Source: Cupriavidus sp. YR651
GTDB lineage: Bacteria > Pseudomonadota > Gammaproteobacteria > Burkholderiales > Burkholderiaceae
Direction of reading: 5' to 3'
Length of the DNA stretch: 64,000 bases
Assembly: GCF_900101625.1 (NCBI RefSeq)
Contig: NZ_FMYZ01000007.1
Span: forward strand, 186,001-250,000
The notes under the pieces are model-generated. The model was not told the DNA's origin, did not search any database, and was given only the letters and a program-made list of their open reading frames with translations. The position numbers were made by a program, and so were the translations under genes. Shown piece after piece: positions 18,059 to 28,473 of the stretch (the stretch's first letter is position 1; the number at the start of each line of letters is the position of its first letter).

Positions 18059-18550
18059 TTAGCGGTACTTGGCGTCCGCTGCCTTGGCCGCGGCGATCTG
18101 CGGCTCATAGCGGTCGCCAACGGCCAGCAGCATGTCCTTGGTGAAGTACAGGTCGCCGCGCTTCTCGCCGTGGTACTCGAGAATGTGCGTCTCGACGATG
18201 GCGTCGACCGGGCAAGCCTCTTCGCAGAAGCCGCAGAAAATGCACTTGGTCAGGTCGATGTCGTAGCGCGTGGTGCGGCGGGTGCCGTCATTGCGCGCGT
18301 CCGATTCGATCGTGATGGCCATCGCCGGGCACACCGCTTCACACAGCTTGCATGCGATGCAACGCTCTTCCCCATTGGGGTAGCGACGCAGTGCGTGCAG
18401 GCCGCGGAAACGCGGTGACATCGGCGTCTTCTCTTCCGGGAACTGGACGGTGATCTTGCGCGCGAAGAGATAGCGGCCGGTCAGCGCCATACCCTTGAAG
18501 AGTTCCTTCAGGAGCAGGCTGTTGAAGAAGTCCTTGATGGCGGTCAGCAT
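18059..18550 (-). CDS. nuoI: NADH-quinone oxidoreductase subunit I
   Basis: NuoI (163 residues) carries the two [4Fe-4S] clusters N6a and N6b that pass electrons to NuoB. Two ferredoxin motifs are seen: [16 protein letters not shown] (about residues 60-75) and [16 protein letters not shown] (about residues 99-114). The N-terminal amphipathic helix for membrane contact is present. Length equals the betaproteobacterial family. Confidence 0.97.
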   Translation of the reverse strand: MLTAIKDFFNSLLLKELFKGMALTGRYLFARKITVQFPEEKTPMSPRFRGLHALRRYPNGEERCIACKLCEAVCPAMAITIESDARNDGTRRTTRYDIDLTKCIFCGFCEEACPVDAIVETHILEYHGEKRGDLYFTKDMLLAVGDRYEPQIAAAKAADAKYR

Positions 18551-18620
18551 GACGATTGCTTCCTAAATATTTCCGCGCGGTGCGCCCTGCCACTGCAGTG
18601 GCGCACCGTCGCCTGGCCTT

Positions 18621-19685
18621 TTAGTGCCAGATGTTCCACGGCGACTTGATCCAGATCGCCACAATGATCAGCCAGCCCACGGTCAGCGGAATGAAAATCT
18701 TCCAGCCCAGACGCATGATCTGGTCATAGCGATAGCGCGGGAACGATGCGCGGATCCAGATGAATACCGACAACAGCAGGAAAACCTTGATCAGCAGCCA
18801 GAAGAAGCCCGGAATCGCGTTGGTCAGCGCGCTCGAGAACGGCGGCGCCCATCCACCCAGGAACATCAGCGCGGTCATCGTGGAGATGACGATCATGTTG
18901 ATGTATTCGGCCAGGAAGAACAGCGCGAAGCCCATGCCCGAGTACTCGATCATGTGACCGGCCACGATTTCCGATTCGCCTTCCACCACGTCAAACGGGT
19001 GACGGTTGGTTTCGGCCACGCCGGAGATGAAGTACACGCCGAACATCGGCAGCAGCGGCAGCCAGTTCCACGACAGGATGTTGATGCCCATGTTGGCGAA
19101 GTAGCCGGTGTTCTGGCCGTTCACGATCGCCGACAGGTTCAGGCTGCCCGCCACCATCAGCACGGTCACCAGCGCGAAGCCCATGGCGATTTCATACGAC
19201 ACCATCTGTGCCGCGGCGCGCATGGCGCCGATGAAGGCGTACTTGGAGTTCGAGGCCCAGCCGGCCAGGATCACGCCGTAGACGCCCACGGAGCTGATCG
19301 CCATCACATACAGCAGACCGGCGTTCACGTCGGCCATCACCACTTCGGCCTGGAACGGAATCACCGCCCAGATCGCCACGGCGGGCATCAGCACCATCAG
19401 CGGGGCCACCAGGTACATGCCCCGGCTGACCTGCGTCGGCATCATGACTTCCTTGAGCAGCAGCTTCAGCACGTCGGCGATCGGCTGCAGCAGCCCCAGC
19501 GGGCCCACGCGATTCGGGCCGATCCGGACGTGCATCCAGCCAATCAGCTTGCGCTCCCACAAAATCAGGTAGGCCACGCACAGCAGCAGCGGCACCACAA
19601 TGACCACGGCGCGGATGAGAATCCACAGCGGCGTCCATACGCCGCCGAAGATGGCCTGTCCTTGCGAGGTAATCCAGTCGATCAT
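18621..19685 (-). CDS. nuoH: NADH-quinone oxidoreductase subunit H
   Basis: NuoH (354 residues) links the peripheral and membrane arms of complex I and forms much of the quinone-binding chamber. Eight membrane helices are expected. The signatures [19 protein letters not shown] (about residues 56-74) and [20 protein letters not shown] (about residues 226-245), both conserved in the family, are intact. It follows nuoG after 18 bases. Confidence 0.97.
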   Translation of the reverse strand: MIDWITSQGQAIFGGVWTPLWILIRAVVIVVPLLLCVAYLILWERKLIGWMHVRIGPNRVGPLGLLQPIADVLKLLLKEVMMPTQVSRGMYLVAPLMVLMPAVAIWAVIPFQAEVVMADVNAGLLYVMAISSVGVYGVILAGWASNSKYAFIGAMRAAAQMVSYEIAMGFALVTVLMVAGSLNLSAIVNGQNTGYFANMGINILSWNWLPLLPMFGVYFISGVAETNRHPFDVVEGESEIVAGHMIEYSGMGFALFFLAEYINMIVISTMTALMFLGGWAPPFSSALTNAIPGFFWLLIKVFLLLSVFIWIRASFPRYRYDQIMRLGWKIFIPLTVGWLIIVAIWIKSPWNIWH

Positions 19686-19703
19686 GTTGCTTTCTCGCTC
19701 TTC

Positions 19704-22082
19704 TTATGCGGTGGCCGCCGACGTTGCCGCAGCGGTATTGCCACCCGGCAGTTCGATGGCTTTCTCAACGGTGACGTTGCCGAACAGTGCGCCCAGGCTG
19801 GCGGCCGCGACGGTCGCGGCCGGCACGCGCACGGTGTTGGCCGGCAGCGTCGCCTCCAGGGCAGCCGGCAGCACTACGCTACCCTCGCCTTGCGTCACGC
19901 GCACCGGGTCGCCCGCTTGCACGCCCAGCTTGCCGAACAGGTCCGAAGACAGCGAGACCTGCAGCGCGCGGCGCGCGGCGGCGGTCAACTGCAGCGAATC
20001 TGCGCGGCGCACGATCGGGTCGGCATGGTAGATCGGCACGTCGGCGATGCGTTCGATACCGTTGGCGACGGCAGCCGTCACGCGGATCGGGGCATCGGTG
20101 GCGTTGTTCAGTTGTGCGGCCAGCGGCTTGGCCAGTACTTCGTCGCGCACGGCTTCGGCCGTGTCGAAGTCGAAGCCTGGCACGTCCAGCAGGTTGCCCA
20201 GCACGCGCAGCACCTTCCAGGCCGGACGCGATTCACCCAGCGCACGGACCACGCCGTTGAAGCTTTGCGGCTTGCCTTCGGCGTTGACGAAGGTGCCGGC
20301 AGTTTCCGTGAACGGCGTCACCGGCAGGATCACGTCGGCGTACTGCATGGCCGCTTCCGAGCGGAACGGCGACAGCACGACCACGGTACCTGCCTGGTTC
20401 AGCGCGGCCAGCGCCTTGCGGGCGTCGGCGGTGTCGAACTCGGGCTCGGCATTCAGCACGATGTAGGCGCGGCGCGGCGCATCCAGCATGGCTTGCGCAT
20501 TGGCGCCGCCATTCTGCGGCAGCGCGCCGGCAATGTAGCCGCCCACGGTGTTGGCCGCTTCGGTCAGGAAGCCCAGCGTGGCGCCCGTTTCCGTGGCGAT
20601 CCACTGAGCCAGTGCATGCAGCGCGGAGAATTGCGGGTGACGCACAGCCTCGTTGCCGAGGAACACCGCGCGGCGCTCGCCCGACAACAGCGCATCGGCA
20701 ACCACCTTCGCGGCGTTGCCACCGTCGACGCCATCGGTGCCGGCCGGAGCGGCCACGCCCTTGGCAGTGGCCACGGCGCGGGCCACACCGGCCAGCGCGG
20801 CAGTCCAGCCGGACGGGGCCACGTCGATGCGTGCGGCCAGCGGCATCAGCAGGTCTTCGCCACCGGTGCCCAGGACGGCCACACGGGCGCCCTTCTTGCC
20901 AGCCTGGCGCAGACGCGAGGCCAGCAGCGGATGATCCTTGCGCAGCGAGGAGCCGATCACCAGCACGCGTTGCAGCGTGGTGACATCAGCCACCGGCATG
21001 CCCAGCCACGGCGCGCCCTTCAGGGCTGCCGAGAAATCGGTCTGGCGCAGGCGGAAGTCGATATTGTCGCTGCCGATGCCACGCACCAGCTTGCCCAGCA
21101 GGTACAGCTCTTCCAGCGTGCTGTGCGGGCTGGCCAGCGCGGCGATCTGGTCGGCGCCATGATCACGCTTGATGCTGGCCAGGCCGTTGGCCACATATTC
21201 CAGCGCGGTCTGCCAGTCGGATTCCATCCATTCGCCACCCTGCTTCAGCAGCGGACGCGTCAGGCGGTCCGGGCTGTTCAGGCCTTCATAGGCGAAGCGG
21301 TCCTTGTCCGACAGCCAGCATTCGTTGACGTCCTCGTTTTCCAGCGGCACCACGCGCATCACGCGCTGGTTCTTGGTCTGGACCACCAGGTTGGCGCCAA
21401 GGCCATCGTGCGGCGACACCGACTTGCGGCGGGCCAGCTCCCACGTACGGGCCGAGTAGCGGAACGGCTTGCTGGTCAGCGCACCGACCGGGCACAGGTC
21501 GATCATGTTGCCGGACAGTTCCGAATCCACGGTCTGGCCGACGAACGTCGTGATTTCCGAGTGCTCGCCGCGGTTCAGCATGCCCAGCTCCATCACGCCG
21601 GCCACTTCCTGGCCAAAGCGCACGCAGCGGGTGCAGTGGATGCAGCGGGTCATCTCCTCCATGGAGATCAGCGGGCCCACGTTCTTGTGGAACACCACAC
21701 GCTTCTCTTCCTTGTAGCGCGATTCCGACGCACCGTAGCCCACGGCCAGATCCTGCAGCTGGCATTCGCCGCCCTGATCGCAGATCGGGCAGTCGAGCGG
21801 GTGGTTGATCAGCAGGAATTCCATCACGGACTTCTGGGCCTTGACGGCCTTTTCGGAGTTCGTGAAGACCTTCATGCCGGGCGTCACCGGGGTGGCGCAG
21901 GCGGGGAGCGCCTTGGGCGCCTTTTCCACTTCAACCAGGCACATGCGGCAGTTCGCCGCGATGGACAGTTTGCGGTGGTAGCAGAAATGGGGGATGTAGG
22001 TGCCCAGCTTGCGGGCGGCTTCCATCACGAGGCTGCCTTCCGCAACCTCTACCTTCTTGCCGTCGATCTCGAGTTCAACCAT
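19704..22082 (-). CDS. nuoG: NADH-quinone oxidoreductase subunit G
   Basis: NuoG (792 residues) is the large iron-sulfur subunit of complex I. The N-terminal ferredoxin domain binds a [2Fe-2S] cluster (CYHR, then CRMC and CATP). Two [4Fe-4S] motifs follow: CPICDQGGECQLQD and CIHCTRCVRFGQEVAG with CPVGAL. The molybdopterin-like domain makes up the rest. The region where E. coli has the extra N7 cluster has no cysteines (RTWELARRKSV), so N7 seems absent as in mitochondria. The start at 22082 (MVELEIDGKKVEV) was chosen by homology; longer frames overlap nuoF. Confidence 0.95.
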   Translation of the reverse strand: MVELEIDGKKVEVAEGSLVMEAARKLGTYIPHFCYHRKLSIAANCRMCLVEVEKAPKALPACATPVTPGMKVFTNSEKAVKAQKSVMEFLLINHPLDCPICDQGGECQLQDLAVGYGASESRYKEEKRVVFHKNVGPLISMEEMTRCIHCTRCVRFGQEVAGVMELGMLNRGEHSEITTFVGQTVDSELSGNMIDLCPVGALTSKPFRYSARTWELARRKSVSPHDGLGANLVVQTKNQRVMRVVPLENEDVNECWLSDKDRFAYEGLNSPDRLTRPLLKQGGEWMESDWQTALEYVANGLASIKRDHGADQIAALASPHSTLEELYLLGKLVRGIGSDNIDFRLRQTDFSAALKGAPWLGMPVADVTTLQRVLVIGSSLRKDHPLLASRLRQAGKKGARVAVLGTGGEDLLMPLAARIDVAPSGWTAALAGVARAVATAKGVAAPAGTDGVDGGNAAKVVADALLSGERRAVFLGNEAVRHPQFSALHALAQWIATETGATLGFLTEAANTVGGYIAGALPQNGGANAQAMLDAPRRAYIVLNAEPEFDTADARKALAALNQAGTVVVLSPFRSEAAMQYADVILPVTPFTETAGTFVNAEGKPQSFNGVVRALGESRPAWKVLRVLGNLLDVPGFDFDTAEAVRDEVLAKPLAAQLNNATDAPIRVTAAVANGIERIADVPIYHADPIVRRADSLQLTAAARRALQVSLSSDLFGKLGVQAGDPVRVTQGEGSVVLPAALEATLPANTVRVPAATVAAASLGALFGNVTVEKAIELPGGNTAAATSAATA

Positions 22083-22095
22083 GTTCTGCCACGCT

Positions 22096-23391
22096 TCAGG
22101 AATGGGCCGGGACCATGCACTGCTTGTGTTCGACGTGATACTCGAACTCTTTCCAGTAGTGCTTGAGCATGCCGCGTACCGGCATCGCCGCGGCATCGCC
22201 GAGCGCGCAAATCGTGCGACCCATGATGTTTTCCGCGACGTTATTGAGCAGGTCCAGGTCTTCCTGGCGGCCTTCTCCGTGTTCAATGCGATTGACCATG
22301 CGATAGAGCCAGCCGGTGCCTTCCCGGCACGGCGTGCACTGGCCGCACGATTCTTCAAAGTAGAAATACGACAGGCGCAGCAGCGAGCGGACCATGCAAC
22401 GCGTCTCGTCCATGACGATCACGGCGCCCGAGCCCAGCATCGAACCGGCCTTGGCGATCGAGTCGTAGTCCATGTCGGACGCCATCATCATGTCGCCCGG
22501 CACCACCGGCGCGGACGAACCGCCCGGGATCACGGCCTTGATACGCTTGCCGCCGCGCATGCCGCCAGCCAGTTCCAGCAGCGTCGAGAACGGCGTGCCC
22601 AGCGGAATCTCGTAGTTGCCCGGACGCTCGATGTCACCCGAGATCGAGAAGATCTTGGTGCCACCGTTGTTCGGCTTGCCCATCTTGAGATAGTTGTCCG
22701 GGCCCACTTCCAGCAGGAAGGGCACCGCGGCAAACGTCTCGGTGTTGTTGATCGTGGTCGGCTTGCCGTACAGGCCGAAGCTGGCCGGGAACGGCGGCTT
22801 GAAGCGCGGCTGGCCTTTCTTGCCTTCCAGCGATTCCAGCAGCGCGGTTTCCTCGCCGCAGATGTAGGCGCCATAGCCGTGATGCGCGTGCAGCTGGAAG
22901 TTGAAGCCCGAACCGAGGATGTTGTCACCCAGGAAGCCGGCCGCGCGCGCTTCTTCGAGGGCTTCCTCGAAGATCTTGTATTCGTTCCAGATTTCGCCGT
23001 GGATGTAGTTGTAGCCCACGGTGATACCCATCGCATACGCGCCGATGGCCATGCCTTCGATCAGCGAATGCGGGTTGTAGCGGATGATGTCGCGATCCTT
23101 GAATGTGCCGGGCTCGCCTTCGTCCGTGTTGCAGACCAGGTACTTCTGGCCCGGGAACGTACGCGGCATGAAGCTCCACTTCAGGCCGGTCGGGAAACCC
23201 GCGCCGCCGCGGCCGCGCAGACCGGACGCCTTGACGTCGGCGATCACCTGCTCGGGCGGAATCTTTTCCGTCAGGATGCGGCGCAGCTGCTTGTAGCCGC
23301 CGCGCTTGACGTAGTCTTCCAGGTGCCAGTTCTTGCCGTCCAGGCCAGCCAGGATCAGCGGCTTGATGTGACGGTCGTGCAGAGAGGTCAT
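22096..23391 (-). CDS. nuoF: NADH-quinone oxidoreductase subunit F
   Basis: NuoF (431 residues) binds NADH and FMN and holds the [4Fe-4S] cluster N3. The glycine-rich NADH stretch [18 protein letters not shown] (about residues 55-72), the FMN stretch [17 protein letters not shown] and the cluster motif [14 protein letters not shown] (about residues 352-365) are intact. It lies one base behind nuoE and 13 before nuoG, indicating tight coupling. Confidence 0.97.
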   Translation of the reverse strand: MTSLHDRHIKPLILAGLDGKNWHLEDYVKRGGYKQLRRILTEKIPPEQVIADVKASGLRGRGGAGFPTGLKWSFMPRTFPGQKYLVCNTDEGEPGTFKDRDIIRYNPHSLIEGMAIGAYAMGITVGYNYIHGEIWNEYKIFEEALEEARAAGFLGDNILGSGFNFQLHAHHGYGAYICGEETALLESLEGKKGQPRFKPPFPASFGLYGKPTTINNTETFAAVPFLLEVGPDNYLKMGKPNNGGTKIFSISGDIERPGNYEIPLGTPFSTLLELAGGMRGGKRIKAVIPGGSSAPVVPGDMMMASDMDYDSIAKAGSMLGSGAVIVMDETRCMVRSLLRLSYFYFEESCGQCTPCREGTGWLYRMVNRIEHGEGRQEDLDLLNNVAENIMGRTICALGDAAAMPVRGMLKHYWKEFEYHVEHKQCMVPAHS

Positions 23392-23392
23392 G

Positions 23393-23899
23393 TTACTTGT
23401 CCCCCTTGGCGGCGGCTTCGGCCTTGAGCTCGTCGACCAGGGCGTCGAGTTTGGCGTCGCTCATGAAGCTGCACATGCGGGTGTTGTTGACGATCATCAC
23501 CGGTGCGTCGCCGCATGCGCCCATGCACTCGCCCTCTTTCAGGGTGAAGCAACCGTCCGCGGTGGTTTCGTTGTAGTCGATACCGAGCTTGCGTTTCAGG
23601 TATTCGCCAGCCCGCTCGCCGCCGGACAGCGCGCACGGCAGGTTGGTACAGACGGTGAGCTTGTACTTGCCCACCGGCTTGGTGTCATACATGTTGTAGA
23701 ACGTGGCCACCTCTTCCACCCACACGGGCGGCATTTCCAGGTAGCTGGCGACGAACTGCATGACTTCGGGGGAAACCCAACCCACCTCGCCCTGTGCCAC
23801 GGCGAGTGCCGCCATCACGGCCGACTGTTTCTGGTCGGTCGGATACTTCGCGATCGCGCGATCGATTTCCTTGAGAGCTTCTGCTGATAGCATGGTCAT
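23393..23899 (-). CDS. nuoE: NADH-quinone oxidoreductase subunit E
   Basis: NuoE (168 residues) is the thioredoxin-fold subunit with the [2Fe-2S] cluster N1a. The cluster cysteines are in CTNLPC (about residues 88-93) and in [10 protein letters not shown] (about residues 130-139). The start at 23899 gives [13 protein letters not shown], with a second ATG two codons on. A frame from 24016 adds 39 residues of low-quality sequence and is rejected. A 224-base hairpin-rich gap separates it from nuoD. Confidence 0.94.
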   Translation of the reverse strand: MTMLSAEALKEIDRAIAKYPTDQKQSAVMAALAVAQGEVGWVSPEVMQFVASYLEMPPVWVEEVATFYNMYDTKPVGKYKLTVCTNLPCALSGGERAGEYLKRKLGIDYNETTADGCFTLKEGECMGACGDAPVMIVNNTRMCSFMSDAKLDALVDELKAEAAAKGDK

Positions 23900-23973
23900 T
23901 GCAGTAATACGGCGGACGCCGCGCGCCTTGCGCGCACCCCCGCTGGTTTTGCAGCCGTCGCTGCCTTGTTCCG

Positions 23974-24115
23974 CCGGCAAGTTGCACAGCAACCCTTGCC
24001 GGTTCGTCGCAGGCATCGCCTGCCGCCCCCGTCACCAGCGGGGCCGGCCGAACAGGCCCGGATCGTCGTCCGGGCGACGGCCATCAGGAGACACCATCCA
24101 ATGGCCTGGTGTCTC
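23974..24115 (-). other. Cluster of four hairpins between nuoD and nuoE
   Basis: Four inverted repeats lie within 142 bases inside the nuo operon. They are 24088-24096 with 24107-24115 (9 bp), 24056-24062 with 24069-24075 (7 bp), 24009-24014 with 24018-24023 (6 bp) and 23974-23981 with 23995-24002 (8 bp plus an inner 4-bp stem). None has a T-run on the minus strand, so they are not terminators. All other nuo gaps are 149 bases or less. mRNA processing or stability control of the nuoABCD and nuoE-N parts is possible. Confidence 0.6.
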
Positions 24116-24123
24116 TCTCTGGT

Positions 24124-25377
24124 TTAACGGTCGATCTCGCCGAAAACGATGTCCTGCGTACCAATGATCGTGACCGCGTCCGCAATCATGTGACCCTTGG
24201 CCATTTCGTCGAGCGCGGCCAGGTGGACGAAGCCCGGAGCACGGATCTTCAGGCGGTACGGCTTGTTCGCGCCATCGGAGATCGCATAGATGCCGAACTC
24301 GCCCTTCGGATGTTCCACCGCCGCGTAAGCCTCACCGGCCGGCACGTGGATGCCTTCGGTGAACAGCTTGAAGTGGTGGATCAGTTCTTCCATGTTGGAC
24401 TTCATGTCCACCCGCGACGGCGGCGCCACCTTGTGGTTCTCGGTGATCACCGGGCCCGGGTTGCGACGCAGCCAGTCCACACACTGCTTGATGATGCGGT
24501 TCGACTGGCGCATTTCTTCCACGCGCACCAGGTAACGCGAGTAGCAGTCGCCGGCCGTACCGACGGGGATGTCGAAGTCGACCTTGTCGTAGACCTCGTA
24601 CGGCTGCTTCTTGCGCAGATCCCATTCGATGCCCGAGCCGCGCAGCATTGGGCCGGTAAAGCCCATCTGCAGCGCACGTTCCGGGCTGACCACGCCGATA
24701 TCGACCAGACGTTGCTTCCAGATACGGTTATCGGTCAGCAGCGTCTCATATTCATCGACATACGTCGGGAACCGGTTCGTGAAGTCCTCGATGAAGTCCA
24801 GCAGCGAGCCCGAACGCGCTTCGTTCATGACCTTGATGGCACGCTCGTTGTGGATCTTGGACGCACGGTATTGCGGCATTGTGTCCGGCAGGTCGCGGTA
24901 CACGCCGCCCGGACGATAGTAAGCCGCGTGCATGCGCGCACCGGACACCGCCTCGTACATGTCGAACATGTCCTCGCGCTCACGGAACGCATAGAGGAAC
25001 ACCGCCATCGCGCCCACGTCCAGCGCGTGCGAACCGATCCACATCAGGTGGTTCAGCAGACGGGTGATTTCGTCGAACATCACGCGGATGTACTGCGCGC
25101 GGACCGGCACCTCGAGGCCCAGCAGGCGCTCGATCGCCATCACGTAAGCGTGCTCGTTCACCATCATCGACACATAGTCGAGACGGTCCATGTAGGGGAC
25201 GTTCTGAATCCAGGTCTTCTGCTCGGCCAGCTTTTCCGTGGCGCGGTGCAGCAGGCCGATATGCGGGTCGGCGCGCTGAATGACTTCGCCGTCCAGCTCA
25301 AGCACCAGGCGCAGCACGCCGTGTGCTGCCGGGTGTTGGGGACCGAAGTTGAGGGTGTAGTTCTTGATATCTGCCAT
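24124..25377 (-). CDS. nuoD: NADH-quinone oxidoreductase subunit D
   Basis: NuoD (417 residues) is the 49-kDa-type subunit that lines the quinone pocket with NuoB. It is related to the large subunit of [NiFe] hydrogenases but has no nickel ligands. The N-terminal [22 protein letters not shown] and the quinone-site His/Tyr region are intact ([19 protein letters not shown]). NuoC and NuoD are separate genes here, unlike the fused NuoCD of E. coli. Confidence 0.97.
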   Translation of the reverse strand: MADIKNYTLNFGPQHPAAHGVLRLVLELDGEVIQRADPHIGLLHRATEKLAEQKTWIQNVPYMDRLDYVSMMVNEHAYVMAIERLLGLEVPVRAQYIRVMFDEITRLLNHLMWIGSHALDVGAMAVFLYAFREREDMFDMYEAVSGARMHAAYYRPGGVYRDLPDTMPQYRASKIHNERAIKVMNEARSGSLLDFIEDFTNRFPTYVDEYETLLTDNRIWKQRLVDIGVVSPERALQMGFTGPMLRGSGIEWDLRKKQPYEVYDKVDFDIPVGTAGDCYSRYLVRVEEMRQSNRIIKQCVDWLRRNPGPVITENHKVAPPSRVDMKSNMEELIHHFKLFTEGIHVPAGEAYAAVEHPKGEFGIYAISDGANKPYRLKIRAPGFVHLAALDEMAKGHMIADAVTIIGTQDIVFGEIDR

Positions 25378-25386
25378 GACGCGATC

Positions 25387-25986
25387 TCAGTGCTGCGTGC
25401 CGCCGTAGTTATCCTCGCGAATTACGCGGGGCGTAATCTCGCGCGGCTCGATCGTCACCGGCTGGTAGATGACCCGCTTCTGTTCCGGGTCGTAGCGCAT
25501 CTCGACGAAACCGGAAACCGGGAAGTCCTTGCGGAACGGATGGCCGACGAAACCGTAGTCGGTCAGGAGGCGGCGAAGATCGGGGTGCCCTTCGAACACG
25601 ATGCCGTAGAAATCGAAAGCTTCACGCTCGAACCAGTTGACCGCGTTCCAGACGTCGATCACGGACGGCAGCACCGGAAAATCGTCATCCGGCGCGAACA
25701 CACGTACGCGCAGGCGCCAGTTATGCTTCAGCGACAGCAGGTGCGACACCGCCGCGAAGCGCAGGCCGTCCCAGCTACCTTCCGCATAATCGGAATAGTC
25801 CACGCCGCAGAGGTCGATCAGCTGTTCGAAATGCAGCGACGGATCGTCGCGCAGCAGGCGGGCGGTTTCGAGATAGTCATCGGCCTTGACGATCAACGTC
25901 AGTTCGCCGGTGGCCTCGATCAGATTCTGCACGCGCTTGCCGAGAACCTTCTCGAGCGCGGCCTTGAGGGTGTCGAGGGTCGCCAT
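25387..25986 (-). CDS. nuoC: NADH-quinone oxidoreductase subunit C
   Basis: NuoC (199 residues) is the 30-kDa-type structural subunit of the complex I peripheral arm. The conserved block [20 protein letters not shown] (about residues 118-137), followed by [19 protein letters not shown], is its signature. It carries no cofactor. The gene lies one base behind nuoB and nine before nuoD. Confidence 0.97.
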   Translation of the reverse strand: MATLDTLKAALEKVLGKRVQNLIEATGELTLIVKADDYLETARLLRDDPSLHFEQLIDLCGVDYSDYAEGSWDGLRFAAVSHLLSLKHNWRLRVRVFAPDDDFPVLPSVIDVWNAVNWFEREAFDFYGIVFEGHPDLRRLLTDYGFVGHPFRKDFPVSGFVEMRYDPEQKRVIYQPVTIEPREITPRVIREDNYGGTQH

Positions 25987-25987
25987 G

Positions 25988-26470
25988 TCAGCCCTTGCGC
26001 GCGATGGTGTTGGTACGCTTGATCTTGTTCTGGAGCTGGATCACGCCGTAGATCAGCGCTTCCGCCGTCGGCGGGCAGCCCGGAACATAGATGTCGACCG
26101 GCACGATACGGTCGCAACCGCGCACCACCGAGTACGAGTAGTGATAGTAGCCGCCGCCATTGGCGCACGAGCCCATCGAGATCACCCAGCGCGGCTCGGC
26201 CATCTGGTCGTAGACCTTGCGCAGCGCGGGCGCCATCTTGTTGCACAGCGTGCCGGCCACGATCATCACGTCCGACTGACGCGGCGACGGGCGGAAAATC
26301 ACGCCGAAGCGGTCCATGTCGTAGCGCGCGGCGCCAGCATGCATCATTTCCACGGCACAGCAGGCCAGGCCAAACGTCATCGGCCAGAGCGAGCCCGTGC
26401 GGGTCCAGTTGATCAGCTTGTCAGCGGTAGTCGTGACAAAGCCTTCGTTGAGAACGCCTTCGATTGCCAT
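25988..26470 (-). CDS. nuoB: NADH-quinone oxidoreductase subunit B
   Basis: NuoB (160 residues) carries the last cluster N2 that reduces ubiquinone. The tandem cysteines in [10 protein letters not shown] (about residues 37-46), the Cys in [15 protein letters not shown] and the last one in [12 protein letters not shown] are all present. It lies 6 bases behind nuoA. Confidence 0.97.
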   Translation of the reverse strand: MAIEGVLNEGFVTTTADKLINWTRTGSLWPMTFGLACCAVEMMHAGAARYDMDRFGVIFRPSPRQSDVMIVAGTLCNKMAPALRKVYDQMAEPRWVISMGSCANGGGYYHYSYSVVRGCDRIVPVDIYVPGCPPTAEALIYGVIQLQNKIKRTNTIARKG

Positions 26471-26476
26471 TTCACA

Positions 26477-26836
26477 TCACTCCCAATCGAGCGCGCCCTT
26501 TTTCCAGATGTAGACGAAGCCCACGATGAATTCCAGCAGAAACACGCCCATGGCGATGAATCCCGGCCATCCCATGTCCTTGAGGGCAACGCCCCAGGGA
26601 AACAGGAAAGCAGTTTCGAGATCGAACAGGATAAAGAGGATGGCGATGAGGTAATAGCGCACGTCGAACTTCATGCGCGCGTCCTCGAACGCTTCGAAGC
26701 CGCACTCGTAGGGCGACAGCTTCGCAGTATCAGGATTGTTGGGACCGAGTATCCGACCAATGGACATCAGCGCTACACCGAGCACGATGCCAAAGAGGAT
26801 AAAGATGAGGACGGGGAAGTAGGCTTCGAGTGTCAA
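26477..26836 (-). CDS. nuoA: NADH-quinone oxidoreductase subunit A
   Basis: NuoA (119 residues) is a three-helix subunit near the quinone cavity of complex I. The conserved [20 protein letters not shown] segment follows the first helix. The best family start ([12 protein letters not shown]) is a TTG codon at 26836; no ATG or GTG lies in a suitable place and the ribosome site is weak (AAGG about 13 bases upstream). A non-standard start for the first gene of a 14-gene operon is noteworthy. tRNA-Leu lies 174 bases upstream. Confidence 0.93.
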   Translation of the reverse strand: MTLEAYFPVLIFILFGIVLGVALMSIGRILGPNNPDTAKLSPYECGFEAFEDARMKFDVRYYLIAILFILFDLETAFLFPWGVALKDMGWPGFIAMGVFLLEFIVGFVYIWKKGALDWE

Positions 26837-27010
26837 GGTACGGCCAGCCTTATCTGGAATGTTGTCAACAGCACCAGCTGAAGCGGCGTCCTGTTGCCCA
26901 CCCCAAGCGCCATTCCGTCGAAGCTACGGCGCCGCCTTGCGGACTGCCGGAGTCGCGTTCGGGAACATTGGCCAGGGGCATGTGCCACAACGGACTCCGA
27001 TCAAGTTGTT

Positions 27011-27095
27011 TGGTGCCGACGGCGAGACTCGAACTCGCACAGCTTTCGCCACTACCCCCTCAAGATAGCGTGTCTACCAATTTCACCACGTCGGC
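27011..27095 (-). tRNA. tRNA-Leu, anticodon GAG
   Basis: The 85-base sequence folds as a class II tRNA. The acceptor stem is GCCGACG with CGTCGGC, followed by A and an encoded CCA. The D-loop has TGGTAGAC, the anticodon stem is CTATC with GGTAG around loop TTGAGGG (anticodon GAG), and the T-loop is GTTCGAGTC. A long variable arm is present. It lies between secG and nuoA on the same strand and reads CUC/CUU leucine codons. Confidence 0.96.
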
Positions 27096-27207
27096 TGGGG
27101 GAGAAACAATATTGCCTTGCGCCAGGTTTTTACACCTTCCGCGACCTGCTCAAAGGAGTCTGTCCTTCGCTCAGGCCCCGTCGCTGGGGAATCGTTTCAA
27201 GCCTTGC

Positions 27208-27237
27208 ATTCTAACCCATGATCCCGGATTTGTTCAA
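27208..27237 (-). promoter_or_regulatory. Candidate sigma-70 promoter for tRNA-Leu (and perhaps nuo)
   Basis: On the minus strand TTGAAC (27237-27232) and TAGAAT (27213-27208) are 18 bases apart. The expected start lies about 105 bases before the tRNA, so a 5' part would have to be processed off. Transcription could continue into nuo, since no terminator is seen between the tRNA and nuoA. Confidence 0.4.
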
Positions 27238-27283
27238 TGCACAACTGCAAATAAACTCAGGAATCAGCGGTATCGCAGGCGGA

Positions 27284-27652
27284 TTATTTCGGAACGGCAG
27301 GGGCAGCGGGAGCCGAAGCTGCGGCCGCCGCGGCAGGCGCGGAAGCACCGGCCGGAGCCGGCGCCGGAGCCGACTGTTGCGCGGCGCCCATCACGCCCAG
27401 CGATGCGCTCGGCTTGTAGTTGCCCAGCAGCGTCAGACCGAGCGTGCAGACAAAGAACAACGACGCCAGCACAGCCGTGGTACGCGACAGAAAGTTGGCC
27501 GAACCGGATGCGCCGAACAGGCTGCCGGAAGCGCCCGAGCCAAACGCGGCGCCTACATCGGCGCCCTTGCCATGCTGCAGCAGGACAAGGCCGATCACGC
27601 CAAGTGCGGACAGGACCTGCACGATTACCAACAAAGTCTTGAAGATTGCCAT
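27284..27652 (-). CDS. secG: Preprotein translocase subunit SecG
   Basis: SecG (122 residues) is the small subunit of the SecYEG channel and aids SecA-driven export. Two membrane helices are seen (about residues 3-22 and 55-73). The loop LLQHGKGADVGAAFGSGASG and SLFGASGSANFLSR are typical. The C-terminal tail is a low-complexity Ala/Pro run (from about residue 90), common in Burkholderiaceae. It lies 50 bases behind tpiA, a conserved pairing. Confidence 0.95.
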   Translation of the reverse strand: MAIFKTLLVIVQVLSALGVIGLVLLQHGKGADVGAAFGSGASGSLFGASGSANFLSRTTAVLASLFFVCTLGLTLLGNYKPSASLGVMGAAQQSAPAPAPAGASAPAAAAAASAPAAPAVPK

Positions 27653-27702
27653 TTGGTTAAATTCGTTTCGAACTTGCCTGATCAGACGATCGGAACCGGC
27701 AT

Positions 27703-28440
27703 TCAGGCGTTGCCGATCGCGAGGAAATCATCCGCCTTCAACGAAGCGCCTCCAATCAGGCCCCCGTCGATATCGGACATGGAAAACAGTTCGGTGGCGT
27801 TGTCGGGCTTGACGCTGCCGCCGTACAGGATGGCCATGCGCTGCGCCACACCGGCATCCTTTGCCGCCACCTGACCGCGCAGGAATGCGTGCACCGCCTG
27901 CGCCTGCGCACTGGTCGCGGTCTTGCCGGTACCGATGGCCCAGACAGGTTCATAGGCCAGAACAATCCGACCAAGCTGCTCGATAGACAGCGCATCCAGA
28001 ACAGCCTGCAACTGACGGCCCACAACCGCTTCGGTCTGCCCCGCCTCGCGTTCGGCCAGCGTCTCGCCGACGCAGACCACCGGCACGATACCGAATTCGA
28101 GCGCGCGCAGCGCTTTGGCGGCAACCGTCGCATCCGACTCGCCATGATAGGTGCGGCGCTCCGAGTGACCGACCAGCGCATACGCGCAGCCGAACTCGCC
28201 GAGCATCGATGCCGCCACCTCGCCGGTAAAGGCGCCACGGGCCTCGGCCGAAACATCCTGGGCACCCCAGGCCACTTGCGCACCGGACAACAGCGTCTGG
28301 CACTGGGCAAGATAGGGGAATGGGACACAAACCGCCAGCTTCGCGCGGGACGACACCGCCTTGATACCCTCCAGCAGTGCCGCGTTGGCGACCAGGCTGC
28401 CGTGCATCTTCCAGTTGCCGATGACCAGCTTTTGTCTCAC
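27703..28440 (-). CDS. tpiA: Triose-phosphate isomerase
   Basis: TpiA (245 residues) interconverts glyceraldehyde 3-phosphate and dihydroxyacetone phosphate. The N-terminal [10 protein letters not shown] has the catalytic Lys. The catalytic His is in [14 protein letters not shown], and the catalytic Glu is in [17 protein letters not shown]. The start is a GTG at 28440, preceded by AAGGGGG, which gives the normal N-terminus. A longer frame from an ATG at 28572 adds 44 unrelated residues. It is followed by secG. Confidence 0.95.
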   Translation of the reverse strand: MRQKLVIGNWKMHGSLVANAALLEGIKAVSSRAKLAVCVPFPYLAQCQTLLSGAQVAWGAQDVSAEARGAFTGEVAASMLGEFGCAYALVGHSERRTYHGESDATVAAKALRALEFGIVPVVCVGETLAEREAGQTEAVVGRQLQAVLDALSIEQLGRIVLAYEPVWAIGTGKTATSAQAQAVHAFLRGQVAAKDAGVAQRMAILYGGSVKPDNATELFSMSDIDGGLIGGASLKADDFLAIGNA

Positions 28441-28467
28441 AAGGGCCCCCTTTCGATCAAACCCGCT

Positions 28468-28473
28468 ATTGTA
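28468..28473 (-). promoter_or_regulatory. Candidate -10 element of tpiA
   Basis: TACAAT on the minus strand lies 27 bases before the tpiA GTG. At 17 bases upstream stands TGGCGG, a poor -35 match, so an activator or weak promoter is likely. The hexamer also lies in a GC-rich short dyad. Confidence 0.3.

Noticed and set aside
18624..22166. Long plus-strand open frame opposite nuoH and nuoG
   Set aside because: Same antisense composition, no ribosome site or motif, and fully covered by real genes on the minus strand.
23974..24115. Hairpin cluster as a CRISPR array or repeat family
   Set aside because: The stems have different sequences and lengths, so there is no direct repeat with spacers.
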